A stretch of 16,627 nt of DNA from the NCBI GenBank assembly GCA_964653795.1, contig CAZZHO010000093.1, positions 1 to 16,627 on the forward strand, read 5' to 3'. The position numbers and the translations under genes were made by a program. The stretch is from JAWPMT01 sp964653795 (GTDB taxonomy: Bacteria; Bacteroidota; Bacteroidia; Cytophagales; Cyclobacteriaceae). Shown here one piece after another: positions 6,125-13,653 of the stretch; position 1 is the stretch's first letter, and each line of letters starts with the position of its first letter. Under the pieces are notes generated by a model. The model did not search any database, was not told where the DNA came from, and saw only the letters and a list, made by a program, of their open reading frames with translations.

Positions 6125-7189
6125 GTGCTGAAGGTTCTACATATCAATACTGAAAAAACCTGGAGAGGTGGCGAAAGGCAGCTTTTTCTGCAATTCAAAT
6201 ATTCCTCCAAAACAGTAAATTATCTAGTATGCCGTAAGGAATCGGCTGTTTCAAGTCGAATAGGACCACTTGCCGAGAATGCCTTCGAACTCCCAATGAG
6301 ATCCGGCCTCAACATCTTCTCTTCATTCAAGCTGGCTGCAATCTGTAAAGCTGAAGGCATAGATGTTGTCCATGCCCACTCACCAAAGGCTCTGAGTATC
6401 GCATTTATTGCCTCACTGTTCTCAAAACTTCGAATTGTCACCACAAAACGTACGATCTTCCCTGTTAGAAGTAATTGGCTGACGAAAAGAAAATACCAAG
6501 CATGTGATCTAATCGTATGCGTATCAAAAAAGTCCAGGGAGGTTCTCCTCCAGAGTTTAAGCAATGCAAGAACCAAGGTCGTGCCAAGCGCAATAGAATC
6601 AATTCGAAACGTTGAAAATCTTAAAATACCGGAAGGACTGAAAATTCATGCAGGAAAGCAAAAAATTGGGTATGTGGCTGCTTTGACTAAGGAGAAAAAT
6701 ATAGACTCTTTCTTGTCTGTAGCACAGAAAATCATCTCCAAAAGGAAAGATGTTGTCTTCATATGGATCGGAGATGGCCATTTAAAAAAAGAGGTTCAAT
6801 CTTCCATTGACGCTGAGGAATTAAGTGACAATATCATTTTAGTAGGATTCCAAAGAGATGTCCACCATTGGATGGGCCATTTAGACATTCTTTTCTTTCC
6901 TTCAGCTTCCGAAGGATTCCCTACCACAATTCTTGACAGTTTTCAGCTAGGCGTGCCGGTTGTCGCCAGTAATGTTGGAGGAATACCGGATATCATCGAT
7001 CATGGACAAAATGGCCTATTGTGTGACCCATTTGACGTAGAGGGTTTTGAAGAAAATATCCTTTCTCTACTCAATGACTCAAATGTGGCAGCTACTCTCA
7101 GAGACAAGGGTTTAGATTCCTTCAAGCAACACTTAGCTGAATACCGAATACCACAAATTGAAAAGACCTATTCAGATATTCTTGGTTAG
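6125..7189 (+). CDS. GT4-type glycosyltransferase
   Basis: A 354-residue GT-B retaining glycosyltransferase that would move a sugar from a nucleotide donor to a lipid or glycan acceptor at the inner membrane. The N-terminal domain starts LHINTEKTWRGGERQLFLQ (GGxE-like loop) and contains VVHAHSPKA. The C-terminal domain carries VAALTKEKNI, FIWIGDGHLKKEV and the donor site FPSASEGFPTTILDSFQLGVPVVAS-type block. There the usual E-x7-E appears as E263-x7-D271. The start is GTG, immediately after the wzi-like stop TAA; the start is supported by the family-typical opening. The stop overlaps the convergent GT-D-like gene by 4 bp. The linkage to Wzi suggests surface polysaccharide synthesis, but donor and acceptor are unknown. 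Confidence 0.9.
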   Translation: MLKVLHINTEKTWRGGERQLFLQFKYSSKTVNYLVCRKESAVSSRIGPLAENAFELPMRSGLNIFSSFKLAAICKAEGIDVVHAHSPKALSIAFIASLFSKLRIVTTKRTIFPVRSNWLTKRKYQACDLIVCVSKKSREVLLQSLSNARTKVVPSAIESIRNVENLKIPEGLKIHAGKQKIGYVAALTKEKNIDSFLSVAQKIISKRKDVVFIWIGDGHLKKEVQSSIDAEELSDNIILVGFQRDVHHWMGHLDILFFPSASEGFPTTILDSFQLGVPVVASNVGGIPDIIDHGQNGLLCDPFDVEGFEENILSLLNDSNVAATLRDKGLDSFKQHLAEYRIPQIEKTYSDILG

Positions 7190-8022
7190 CGTTTTAAGCC
7201 TTTCCACACTGAACGGAGCTTATAGTATTGCTCCCTGTAAGCATAATATATTTTGAACTTTAGAGATCGATCCTGGGATTCTGGCAACAGAACATCGTTT
7301 ATCCTATGACCCAGGAGTTTTATCCACTTCCTACTTCTTCTTCCATTGACCCAGTCAATCAACGCGCCAACATCGACACTATCTCCTTCGTAATTAGCCT
7401 CCCAAAGTCTCTTATTGATAATCTTGCTGGCTGCTCCAGCAGTAGGAATAACTAAATCTACTTTTGAGGCCGCTTCCAATACCTTGGGCCACCAGCTATC
7501 AATCTCTCCATATGCATTTTTCATCGGCGTTTGGATATACTCATCAATGGGCCCAAATAGCTTCTCAGCAACATGACGGTGCACTCCTCCCACAAAAAGC
7601 TTTTTCTTCGACCTTATATGCTTATCAAAAAAGTCTACGAATTCATCTCTCCTGAAAACCGCATAATAAGGGAATGTAAAATGATGCTCGAACTCCCAGC
7701 TTTTATCAGGGGCATATGTCCGCGATAAGAAATTGGCCATTTCATCATTGTCTGGATACCAGGTAAATAGGCCATTCTCCATACCTGGATCTAAGTCATA
7801 ATTGACGCACATCGCTTTGACATAGGATGGATCATCAATCAAAATAGACTCCTCCATCTCCTTTCTGATAAGCTCATTGTACGAATGGTTTCTATAGCTC
7901 TTGCCCATTAACAAGTAAAGATCACCATCTCCAAAGCGTGTATAAAAAGTGCGTTTACCCTGAGCGAATCTATTTGATAACAATTGAAAAGTGTCAATGG
8001 TACTTTTGGTAACTATCGGCAT
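7186..8022 (-). CDS. GT-D-fold glycosyltransferase-like protein (DUF1792 type)
   Basis: The 278-residue protein carries near its N-terminus TFYTRFGDGDLYLL (residues 25-38), which resembles the R-[YF]-G-D-G-E motif of GT-D-fold transferases such as the DUF1792 proteins, where an acidic DxE/DxD triad (here D32-x-D34) binds metal and nucleotide sugar. Further recognisable stretches are FVGGVHRHVAEKLFG and VDLVIPTAGAASKIINKRLWE, a Rossmann-like strand-loop pattern typical of these proteins. No signal peptide or membrane segment is seen. The C-terminal 60 residues are basic and aromatic. It begins 3 bp after the upstream gap-broken gene and converges with the GT4 gene. Family assignment is by motif; a different fold in which this motif is coincidental is possible. 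Confidence 0.6.
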   Translation of the reverse strand: MPIVTKSTIDTFQLLSNRFAQGKRTFYTRFGDGDLYLLMGKSYRNHSYNELIRKEMEESILIDDPSYVKAMCVNYDLDPGMENGLFTWYPDNDEMANFLSRTYAPDKSWEFEHHFTFPYYAVFRRDEFVDFFDKHIRSKKKLFVGGVHRHVAEKLFGPIDEYIQTPMKNAYGEIDSWWPKVLEAASKVDLVIPTAGAASKIINKRLWEANYEGDSVDVGALIDWVNGRRSRKWIKLLGHRINDVLLPESQDRSLKFKIYYAYREQYYKLRSVWKGLKR

Positions 8023-8025
8023 GCG

Positions 8026-8352
8026 TTATTCCTCAGTTGTTTTCTTCTTGAGAAGGAAAAAGAGTCTCTCGCAATCTTTTTCGGAATTAGCAATCAGTAA
8101 ATGCTTTTTGTATCCCTGAAATATCCAGTTTAGCACAGTTCTATTATTGAGAACAAAGAGCTTNNNNNNNNNNNNNNNNNNNNNNNNNNNNNNNNNNNNN
8201 NNNNNNNNNNNNNNNNNNNNNNNNNNNNNNNNNNNNNNNNNNNNNNNNNNNNNNNNNNNNNNNTAGCTGGCCTTAAAACCATTTCGATATTGGCCAACAT
8301 GATGATAAGGGAAGTTATATTGACGATCTTGATCTAACTGAGCGTCATTCAT
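8026..8352 (-). CDS. Unidentified protein, interrupted by an assembly gap
   Basis: Only the first 29 residues (from MNDAQLDQDRQYNFPYHH) and the last 45 (from KLFVLNNRTVLNW, ending KKKTTEE) are visible; the middle is replaced by 100 N. The two ends are in the same frame only if the true gap leaves remainder one when divided by three, so they might even be two genes. The FPYHH-type opening vaguely recalls some SAM-dependent methyltransferases of polysaccharide clusters, but no SAM-binding motif is visible, so I do not name it. It lies 18 bp after ahcY and 3 bp before the GT-D-like gene, which argues for one operon. Confidence 0.55.
   Translation of the reverse strand: MNDAQLDQDRQYNFPYHHVGQYRNGFKASXXXXXXXXXXXXXXXXXXXXXXXXXXXXXXXXXXKLFVLNNRTVLNWIFQGYKKHLLIANSEKDCERLFFLLKKKTTEE
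8164..8263. other. Assembly gap (100 N) inside the unidentified gene
   Basis: Exactly 100 N, the usual placeholder for a scaffold gap of unknown size. It removes the central part of the gene between ahcY and the GT-D-like gene. The real length cannot be estimated because the family is not known. Confidence 0.98.
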
Positions 8353-8370
8353 AACTCCCCTTCTTAATTA

Positions 8371-9549
8371 TTAATATCTGTAGTATTCTGGCTTAAATGG
8401 ACCAGCTACCTCAACACCAATATATTCAGCTTGATCTGAAGACAGGGTGTCAAGTTCAACTCCAATCTTAGAAAGATGAAGCGCTGCTACTTTTTCATCT
8501 AGATGCTTTGGTAACATGTAAACAGCATTGTCATACTTATCAGCATTCTCCCAAAGCTCGATCTGAGCCAAAGTTTGATTAGTAAAGGAATTTGACATTA
8601 CAAACGAAGGATGGCCTGTGGCAACTCCCAAGTTTACTAGTCTACCTTCGGCCAGAATGATGATGTCATTGCCATCGACATTGTACATGTCAACTTGAGG
8701 CTTGATTTCAACTTTAGTATCACCGTAGTTGTCATTAAGCCAAGCCATATCAATTTCATTATCAAAGTGACCAATGTTACAAACAATCGCTTTGTCTTTC
8801 AAAGCCTTGAAGTGCTCACCTGAAATGATGTCTTTATTACCTGTAGCTGTCACTACTATATCAACTCGAGGAATTGCGTTTGACATTTTTCTCACTTCAA
8901 AACCATCCATTGCAGCTTGAAGCGCACAGATTGGGTCTATTTCCGTCACAATCACTCTGACACCTGCACCTCTTAGGGAAGCAGCAGAACCTTTTCCAAC
9001 ATCTCCATATCCAGCAACTACTGCTACTTTACCTGCCAACATCAAATCGGTAGCTCTTCTTATCGCATCAACAAGTGACTCTTTACAACCATACTTGTTG
9101 TCGAATTTTGATTTAGTCACAGAATCATTCACATTGATAGCAGGCATTGGCAACGTGCCGTTTTTCATTCTTTCATAAAGTCTGTGAACTCCTGTAGTCG
9201 TCTCTTCCGAGAGACCTTTAATATCTTTTACCAACTCAGGATATCTGTCAAGAACCATATTAGTTAGGTCTCCACCATCATCCAAAATCATGTTAAGAGG
9301 CTTATCTCCGTCAAAGGCAAATAGCGTCTGCTCAATACACCAATCGAATTCTTCCTCGTTCATCCCTTTCCATGCNNNNNNNNNNNNNNNNNNNNNNNNN
9401 NNNNNNNNNNNNNNNNNNNNNNNNNNNNNNNNNNNNNNNNNNNNNNNNNNNNNNNNNNNNNNNNNNNNNNNNNNNATCTCTTTTCTACCCCAATCGGCTA
9501 GGGCAATGTCTTTAACTTTAAACTTTTCAATTACCTCACTCATGATCAT
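8371..9549 (-). CDS. ahcY: Adenosylhomocysteinase, interrupted by an assembly gap
   Basis: AhcY splits S-adenosylhomocysteine into adenosine and homocysteine using tightly bound NAD, removing the inhibitor left by methyltransferases. The visible part shows AWKGMNEEEFDWCIEQTL, LDDGGDLT, NVNDSVTKSKFDNKYGC with the catalytic Lys and Asp, the NAD-binding AGYGDVGKGSAASLRGAG, NIGHFDNEID, and the C-terminal GPFKPEYYRY typical of the family. Between WGRKE and AWKGM 100 N replace what in relatives is about 78 residues (about 235 nt), including the HMTIQT substrate-binding segment, so the real protein should be about 435 residues. Two ATG codons, 9549 and 9543, are possible starts; MSEVIEKFKVKD from 9543 resembles orthologues equally well. 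birA lies 34 bp upstream on the same strand. Confidence 0.95.
   Translation of the reverse strand: MIMSEVIEKFKVKDIALADWGRKEXXXXXXXXXXXXXXXXXXXXXXXXXXXXXXXXXXAWKGMNEEEFDWCIEQTLFAFDGDKPLNMILDDGGDLTNMVLDRYPELVKDIKGLSEETTTGVHRLYERMKNGTLPMPAINVNDSVTKSKFDNKYGCKESLVDAIRRATDLMLAGKVAVVAGYGDVGKGSAASLRGAGVRVIVTEIDPICALQAAMDGFEVRKMSNAIPRVDIVVTATGNKDIISGEHFKALKDKAIVCNIGHFDNEIDMAWLNDNYGDTKVEIKPQVDMYNVDGNDIIILAEGRLVNLGVATGHPSFVMSNSFTNQTLAQIELWENADKYDNAVYMLPKHLDEKVAALHLSKIGVELDTLSSDQAEYIGVEVAGPFKPEYYRY
9376..9475. other. Assembly gap (100 N) inside ahcY
   Basis: Exactly 100 N. The flanking ahcY parts are in the right order and orientation, which confirms the scaffold join. From the known length of the missing family segment the true gap should be close to 235 nt, longer than shown. 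All coordinates to the right of the gap would shift accordingly. Confidence 0.98.
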
Positions 9550-9564
9550 TTGTTATTGAGGCCG

Positions 9565-9572
9565 CAAATGTA
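9565..9572 (-). promoter_or_regulatory. Candidate -7 box in front of ahcY
   Basis: On the minus strand TACATTTG (9572 to 9565) matches TAnnTTTG exactly and lies 16 bp before the ATG at 9549 (22 bp before that at 9543). No TTTG is found at the expected -33 distance. It would allow ahcY to be expressed apart from birA, whose stop lies only 12 bp further upstream. Confidence 0.4.
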
Positions 9573-9583
9573 TCAAATCCCTT

Positions 9584-10345
9584 TCAGTTCAGGAACTTAA
9601 CTTCCTTCACATCGAATGAATGAACAACATTATTCGTTTCAATTTTCAACCTTCCCACCTCGTCAATACCTAAAATTCTACCCAAAAAGGCACCCAGAGA
9701 AATAGACTCGAAAAAATGCGTCTCTTGATACCATCTGAGTCTATCATGGTACTCAGTTAATATGGAGGTAATATCAGCGGTCTGCAATACCATACATCTC
9801 TCAAATTCTAAGCAGAAATCTTCAAGTAAAGTCCACTTATCTACGTTCAACTTTTCCTTTAGCAAGGAAGTGGCATTTGAATATGTGAAAAATCGTTGAT
9901 TGACATTCAGTCCTACACCTACGACTACCCACTCCATCGATCGACCCAGCACACTACTCTCAATGAGAATACCTGCAAGTTTCATATCATTTAGATATAT
10001 ATCATTGGGCCACTTTATTTCCAGCTTATCCCCCTCTTTCAAGTATTTATCCAAGGCTTTCACAATTGAAATAGAGGAAATAAGATTGAATATATACTGT
10101 TGAGAGATAGGTATTTCTATCTCTTTTATGAAGAAGGAGAAAATCAAATTCTCTCCAGGTGAATCCTCCCACTTATTGCCTACCTGTCCACGTCCTTGTG
10201 TTTGAAACTCGGTTTGCACAATGGTACCGCGCTCAACAGGCTCAGACTTTGCCATTGAGATCAAAAAATCATTAGTAGAATGACATTCTGGCAGAGAAAT
10301 TATCTTTTTACCCAGAAATGAAGTTTTGGCAAAGAATTTATGCAC
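9584..10345 (-). CDS. birA: Biotin--[acetyl-CoA-carboxylase] ligase
   Basis: BirA activates biotin with ATP and attaches it to the carrier protein of acetyl-CoA carboxylase. From the GTG at 10345 the product is 253 residues and starts M-HKFFAKTSFLGKKIISLPE, followed by CHSTNDFL, TQGRGQVGNKW (biotinyl-AMP loop), IKWPNDIYLNDMKLAGILIES (with the catalytic Lys) and VGVGLNVNQ. There is no N-terminal helix-turn-helix, so it is a pure ligase without the repressor function known from E. coli. The frame stays open to an ATG at 10414, but that would add an odd 23-residue stretch and run across the divergent rsfS start, so the GTG is preferred. A 41-bp region separates it from rsfS. Confidence 0.93.
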   Translation of the reverse strand: MHKFFAKTSFLGKKIISLPECHSTNDFLISMAKSEPVERGTIVQTEFQTQGRGQVGNKWEDSPGENLIFSFFIKEIEIPISQQYIFNLISSISIVKALDKYLKEGDKLEIKWPNDIYLNDMKLAGILIESSVLGRSMEWVVVGVGLNVNQRFFTYSNATSLLKEKLNVDKWTLLEDFCLEFERCMVLQTADITSILTEYHDRLRWYQETHFFESISLGAFLGRILGIDEVGRLKIETNNVVHSFDVKEVKFLN

Positions 10346-10356
10346 CTTATTATTCG

Positions 10357-10364
10357 TACTTTTG
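10357..10364 (+). promoter_or_regulatory. Candidate -7 box of the rsfS-ftsH-lpxH transcript
   Basis: TACTTTTG matches TAnnTTTG exactly, 22 bp before the rsfS ATG, inside the 41-bp birA/rsfS divergent region. The nearest upstream TTTG (10325-10328) is 28 bp away, too far for a standard -33 box, so support comes from the -7 box and its position only. No matching box was found for birA on the other strand. Confidence 0.4.
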
Positions 10365-10386
10365 AAGTTGCAAAAGAAACAATTGA

Positions 10387-10767
10387 ATGACAGAAAGGGA
10401 TAATCTGCCCACAAGCTCTAAAGATCTTTGTGAAATAGTGACAAAAGGAATGCTTGAGAAGAAGGCTTCAGATATTGTGGTTATGGATCTGAAGAATATC
10501 AAGCATGCTGTGGCTGATTATTTCATATTGTGTTCGGGCTCTTCTGATACTCAAATCGATGCCATATCTGACTCCATAGAAGAAATGGTTAGGAAAGAGA
10601 CCAAACAGAAGCCCTGGAAAACTGAAGGAAGAAGCAATCGAGAGTGGATTTTGATAGACTATGTTGATGTGGTAGCTCATGTTTTCAACAAAGACAAAAG
10701 AGTTTTTTATGCACTTGAAGAGCTGTGGGGTGATGCCAAAATCACTTCAATGGAGAGTCAGAACTAA
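10387..10767 (+). CDS. rsfS: Ribosome silencing factor RsfS
   Basis: RsfS binds protein uL14 of the large ribosomal subunit and blocks subunit joining when nutrients are scarce. The 126-residue length is usual. Family segments are EKKASDIVVMDLKNI, VADYFILCSGSSDTQIDAISDSIEE, PWKTEGRSNREWILIDYVDVVAHVF and FYALEELWGDAK. The first 15 residues (TERDNLPTSSKDL) are a variable polar leader. The neighbourhood birA/rsfS-ftsH is common in Bacteroidota. ftsH follows after 51 bp without a terminator-like hairpin or a consensus promoter, so both are probably on one mRNA. Confidence 0.95.
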   Translation: MTERDNLPTSSKDLCEIVTKGMLEKKASDIVVMDLKNIKHAVADYFILCSGSSDTQIDAISDSIEEMVRKETKQKPWKTEGRSNREWILIDYVDVVAHVFNKDKRVFYALEELWGDAKITSMESQN

Positions 10768-10818
10768 TTAGGGCTAGAAGCGTTTTAATAAAGAATTTTA
10801 TACAGAAGTAAATTTTAG

Positions 10819-12864
10819 ATGGGAGATAAACCAAGGCAGAAGAGAGGCTTACTGGGGGGTCCGGGAAAAAACAACTATCAAGTATGGGTCATTGCCATAT
10901 TGATAGCATCGGTTTTCGGCTTCACTTACTTCAGCAACAACAGTACTGCTATTAAGATATCAGACAGGAGGTTTGAGCAAATGATGCTCAGCAATGACAT
11001 CCAAAGAGTGGTGCTGATTAAAAATAAAGACCTGGTTGAGGTCACTTTAAAAGAAGAAGCACTTCAAAATACAAAATACAAAATTGAACTTGAGAACTCT
11101 AATCCTTTCAATAATGTCAAGGGTCCACACTATAAGTTCAAAATTGTTGACACCAAAATATTCGATGATGATTTCAATAGGGTCGTGGAACAATTGCCTC
11201 AGGAGCAAAGAATAGGTTATGAAGTAGAAGAACGATCGGACTTCACTGATTTCCTTTTCTCTTACGGAATTTTCTTCCTTTTCATCTTTGGTTTCTGGTT
11301 TTTAATGCGCCGAATGACTGGCGGTGGTGGGCCTGGTGGTCAGATATTCAATATCGGTAAATCTAGAGCGGCATTGTTTGATGCGGAGAATAAGGTTCGT
11401 ATTACCTTCAAGGACGTAGCCGGACTTGATGAAGCCAAGGAAGAGATCAAAGAAATTGTGGACTTCTTGAAGAACCCAAGCAAGTTTACAAAGCTTGGCG
11501 GTAAGATCCCGAAAGGTGCACTACTGGTAGGCCCTCCGGGTACCGGTAAAACTTTGTTAGCTAAGGCAGTTGCAGGAGAAGCTGCAGTACCTTTCTTCAC
11601 TTTGTCAGGTTCTGACTTTGTTGAAATGTTCGTAGGTGTAGGTGCCGCAAGGGTTAGAGACCTGTTTAAGCAAGCTAAGGAAAAAGCTCCATGTATTGTA
11701 TTTATCGATGAGATAGATGCAATCGGTAGGTCAAGAGGAAGGGGCCAAATGCCTGGTTCAAATGATGAGAGAGAGAATACTTTGAACTCCCTACTTGTAG
11801 AAATGGATGGTTTCAGTACCGATTCTGGAGTAATCATATTGGCGGCAACTAACAGGCCTGATGTTTTGGACTCTGCCTTATTGAGACCTGGTCGATTTGA
11901 TAGACAGATCAGTATTGACAAGCCAGACATAGTTGGCCGTGAAGCAATTTTCAAGGTTCACTTGAAGCCAATCAAACTCCATGAAGATGTAGATCCTCGG
12001 AAGCTATCTGCCCAAACTCCTGGGTTCGCCGGAGCAGAAATTGCCAATGTGTGTAATGAAGCTGCTCTTATCGCTGCAAGGCGGGATAAGGACAGAGTTG
12101 ATATGGGTGATTTCCAAGATGCCATTGACAGGGTAATTGGTGGACTTGAAAAGAAAAGCAAAATCATTTCCCCTGAAGAGAAAGAAATTGTCGCTTACCA
12201 TGAAGCCGGGCACGCTGTTGCAGGTTGGTATTTGGAACATGCAGATCCTTTGGTAAAGGTAAGTATCGTCCCAAGAGGCGTTGCAGCTCTCGGGTATGCT
12301 CAGTATTTGCCGAAAGAGCAATTCCTCTATCAGACTGAGCAGCTTGTAGACGAGATGTGCATGGCGCTCGGAGGTAGAGCCGCTGAGGAAATAGTTTTTG
12401 GTAAAATCTCCACCGGCGCATTAAGTGATCTAGAAAGGATTACCAAAATGGCTTACAGCATTGTAACCGTTTATGGCATGAACGAAAAAGTAGGTAACAT
12501 ATCCTACTATGACTCCAAGCAATCTGAATATAATTTCACTAAGCCATACTCGGAGGCTACCGCCGAGATGATAGATAGTGAGGTGAAGAAACTGATCGAT
12601 GATGCTTATAACAGAACTAAAGACCTTCTCACTGACAAGAGACAAGAGTTGGAAACTTTAGCTAAGGAACTTCTCGAAAAAGAAATTCTGTTCCAAAGTG
12701 ATCTTGAAAAATTGATTGGTAAGCGGCCATTCGAAAGAAAGACCACTTATGAGGCCTTCACAGAGCGAGAGGAAGAGACTGAAGAGAGTAAATCAGACGA
12801 ACTGCCTGAAAACGGAAAAGCTAACCCTGAGGAAGAGGAGAAAGCTGTAGATCCAGCGACGTAA
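10819..12864 (+). CDS. ftsH: ATP-dependent zinc metalloprotease FtsH
   Basis: FtsH is a hexameric inner-membrane AAA+ protease that removes unassembled membrane proteins and regulatory proteins. The 681 residues show: a basic N-terminus; a first membrane helix (about 21-38); a periplasmic domain; a second helix (about 146-163); a GGGGPGG linker; Walker A GPPGTGKT (238-245); Walker B VFIDEID (294-300); pore motif FVGVGA (271-276); second region of homology ATNRPDVLDSALLRPGRFDR (343-362); the zinc site HEAGH (461-465) with the third ligand Asp537 in STGALSDLER. The last 40 residues are very acidic (Glu-rich) and poorly conserved, as in other Bacteroidota. lpxH starts 15 bp after the stop. In E. 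coli FtsH degrades LpxC, so the lpxH neighbour is thematically fitting. Confidence 0.98.
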   Translation: MGDKPRQKRGLLGGPGKNNYQVWVIAILIASVFGFTYFSNNSTAIKISDRRFEQMMLSNDIQRVVLIKNKDLVEVTLKEEALQNTKYKIELENSNPFNNVKGPHYKFKIVDTKIFDDDFNRVVEQLPQEQRIGYEVEERSDFTDFLFSYGIFFLFIFGFWFLMRRMTGGGGPGGQIFNIGKSRAALFDAENKVRITFKDVAGLDEAKEEIKEIVDFLKNPSKFTKLGGKIPKGALLVGPPGTGKTLLAKAVAGEAAVPFFTLSGSDFVEMFVGVGAARVRDLFKQAKEKAPCIVFIDEIDAIGRSRGRGQMPGSNDERENTLNSLLVEMDGFSTDSGVIILAATNRPDVLDSALLRPGRFDRQISIDKPDIVGREAIFKVHLKPIKLHEDVDPRKLSAQTPGFAGAEIANVCNEAALIAARRDKDRVDMGDFQDAIDRVIGGLEKKSKIISPEEKEIVAYHEAGHAVAGWYLEHADPLVKVSIVPRGVAALGYAQYLPKEQFLYQTEQLVDEMCMALGGRAAEEIVFGKISTGALSDLERITKMAYSIVTVYGMNEKVGNISYYDSKQSEYNFTKPYSEATAEMIDSEVKKLIDDAYNRTKDLLTDKRQELETLAKELLEKEILFQSDLEKLIGKRPFERKTTYEAFTEREEETEESKSDELPENGKANPEEEEKAVDPAT

Positions 12865-12879
12865 TATTTGGACTAAAAA

Positions 12880-13653
12880 ATGCGTCCAGTCCCCGATTTC
12901 AAGAAGTTGCCTGATGGTAAAAAGTTATACTTTGCCAGCGACTTTCATCTAGGGGTTCCTAATAGGGAGCAGAGTCTTGAAAGAGAGCGGAAGATCGTTC
13001 GCTGGCTTGAAGAAGTAAAATCTGATGCAGCGGCGATCTTTTTGGTAGGGGATTTATTTGATTTCTGGTTTGAGTATCCAAGTGTAATACCGAAAGGCTT
13101 CATTAGGTTCCAAGGAAAACTCGCAGAGTTGCGCGATAGTGGCATTCCTATCTACATGTTTGTAGGTAATCATGATATGTGGATGTCTGACTACTTTGAA
13201 GAAGAACTGGGTATACCGACCTTTCATCATCCGATTACTATTGAAACGCCAGATCACAAGATTCAATTAGGGCATGGTGATGGACTAGGACCTGGGGACT
13301 ATGGTTATAAGTTCTTGAAATTCTTTTTTAAGGGCAGCATCTTCCAATGGATGTTCAAATGGATTCATCCAACCGTGGGAGTAGGAATTGCCACTTTCTG
13401 GTCCAAGAGGAGTCGATTGGGACAAGAAAAAAAGCCTGACGCTTTTATGGGAGAGCAAGAATGGCTCTATCAGCACTGCCTTAAGGTCCAGGAGGTAGAT
13501 CACCACGACTATTACATATTTGGTCACAGACATATACCCATCCAAATGAAAGGAGATTCATTTGAATATGTAAATCTGGGAGAATGGGTCAACCACTATA
13601 CCTTTGGCGTGTATGATGGGAGTGGTATGAAGCTAGAGACTTTTGAGAACTAA
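12880..13653 (+). CDS. lpxH: UDP-2,3-diacylglucosamine diphosphatase (LpxH type)
   Basis: LpxH hydrolyses UDP-2,3-diacylglucosamine to lipid X and UMP at the cytoplasmic face of the inner membrane, the fourth step of lipid A synthesis. The 257 residues carry the calcineurin-like metal-binding motifs in order: DFHLG (Asp21, His23), GDLFDFW (Asp58, Asp61), GNHD (96-99), GHGDG (His132) and GHRH (216, 218). Between GHGD and GHRH there is a hydrophobic, basic insert (FLKFFFKGSIFQWMFKWIHP) that fits the membrane-facing cap for lipid binding. LpxH and the related family of unknown function are close, but size and the insert favour LpxH. It follows ftsH by 15 bp and its 3' end overlaps the next gene by 11 bp. 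Confidence 0.9.
   Translation: MRPVPDFKKLPDGKKLYFASDFHLGVPNREQSLERERKIVRWLEEVKSDAAAIFLVGDLFDFWFEYPSVIPKGFIRFQGKLAELRDSGIPIYMFVGNHDMWMSDYFEEELGIPTFHHPITIETPDHKIQLGHGDGLGPGDYGYKFLKFFFKGSIFQWMFKWIHPTVGVGIATFWSKRSRLGQEKKPDAFMGEQEWLYQHCLKVQEVDHHDYYIFGHRHIPIQMKGDSFEYVNLGEWVNHYTFGVYDGSGMKLETFEN

Noticed and set aside
10346..10414. Longer BirA starting at ATG 10414
   Set aside because: The extra 23 residues do not resemble the family and would overlap the divergent rsfS coding start; GTG 10345 gives the usual opening.
11340..11954. Long open frame on the minus strand inside ftsH
   Set aside because: It is a codon-usage shadow of the strongly conserved AAA domain and has Ser/Pro/Leu-rich low-complexity content without family features.
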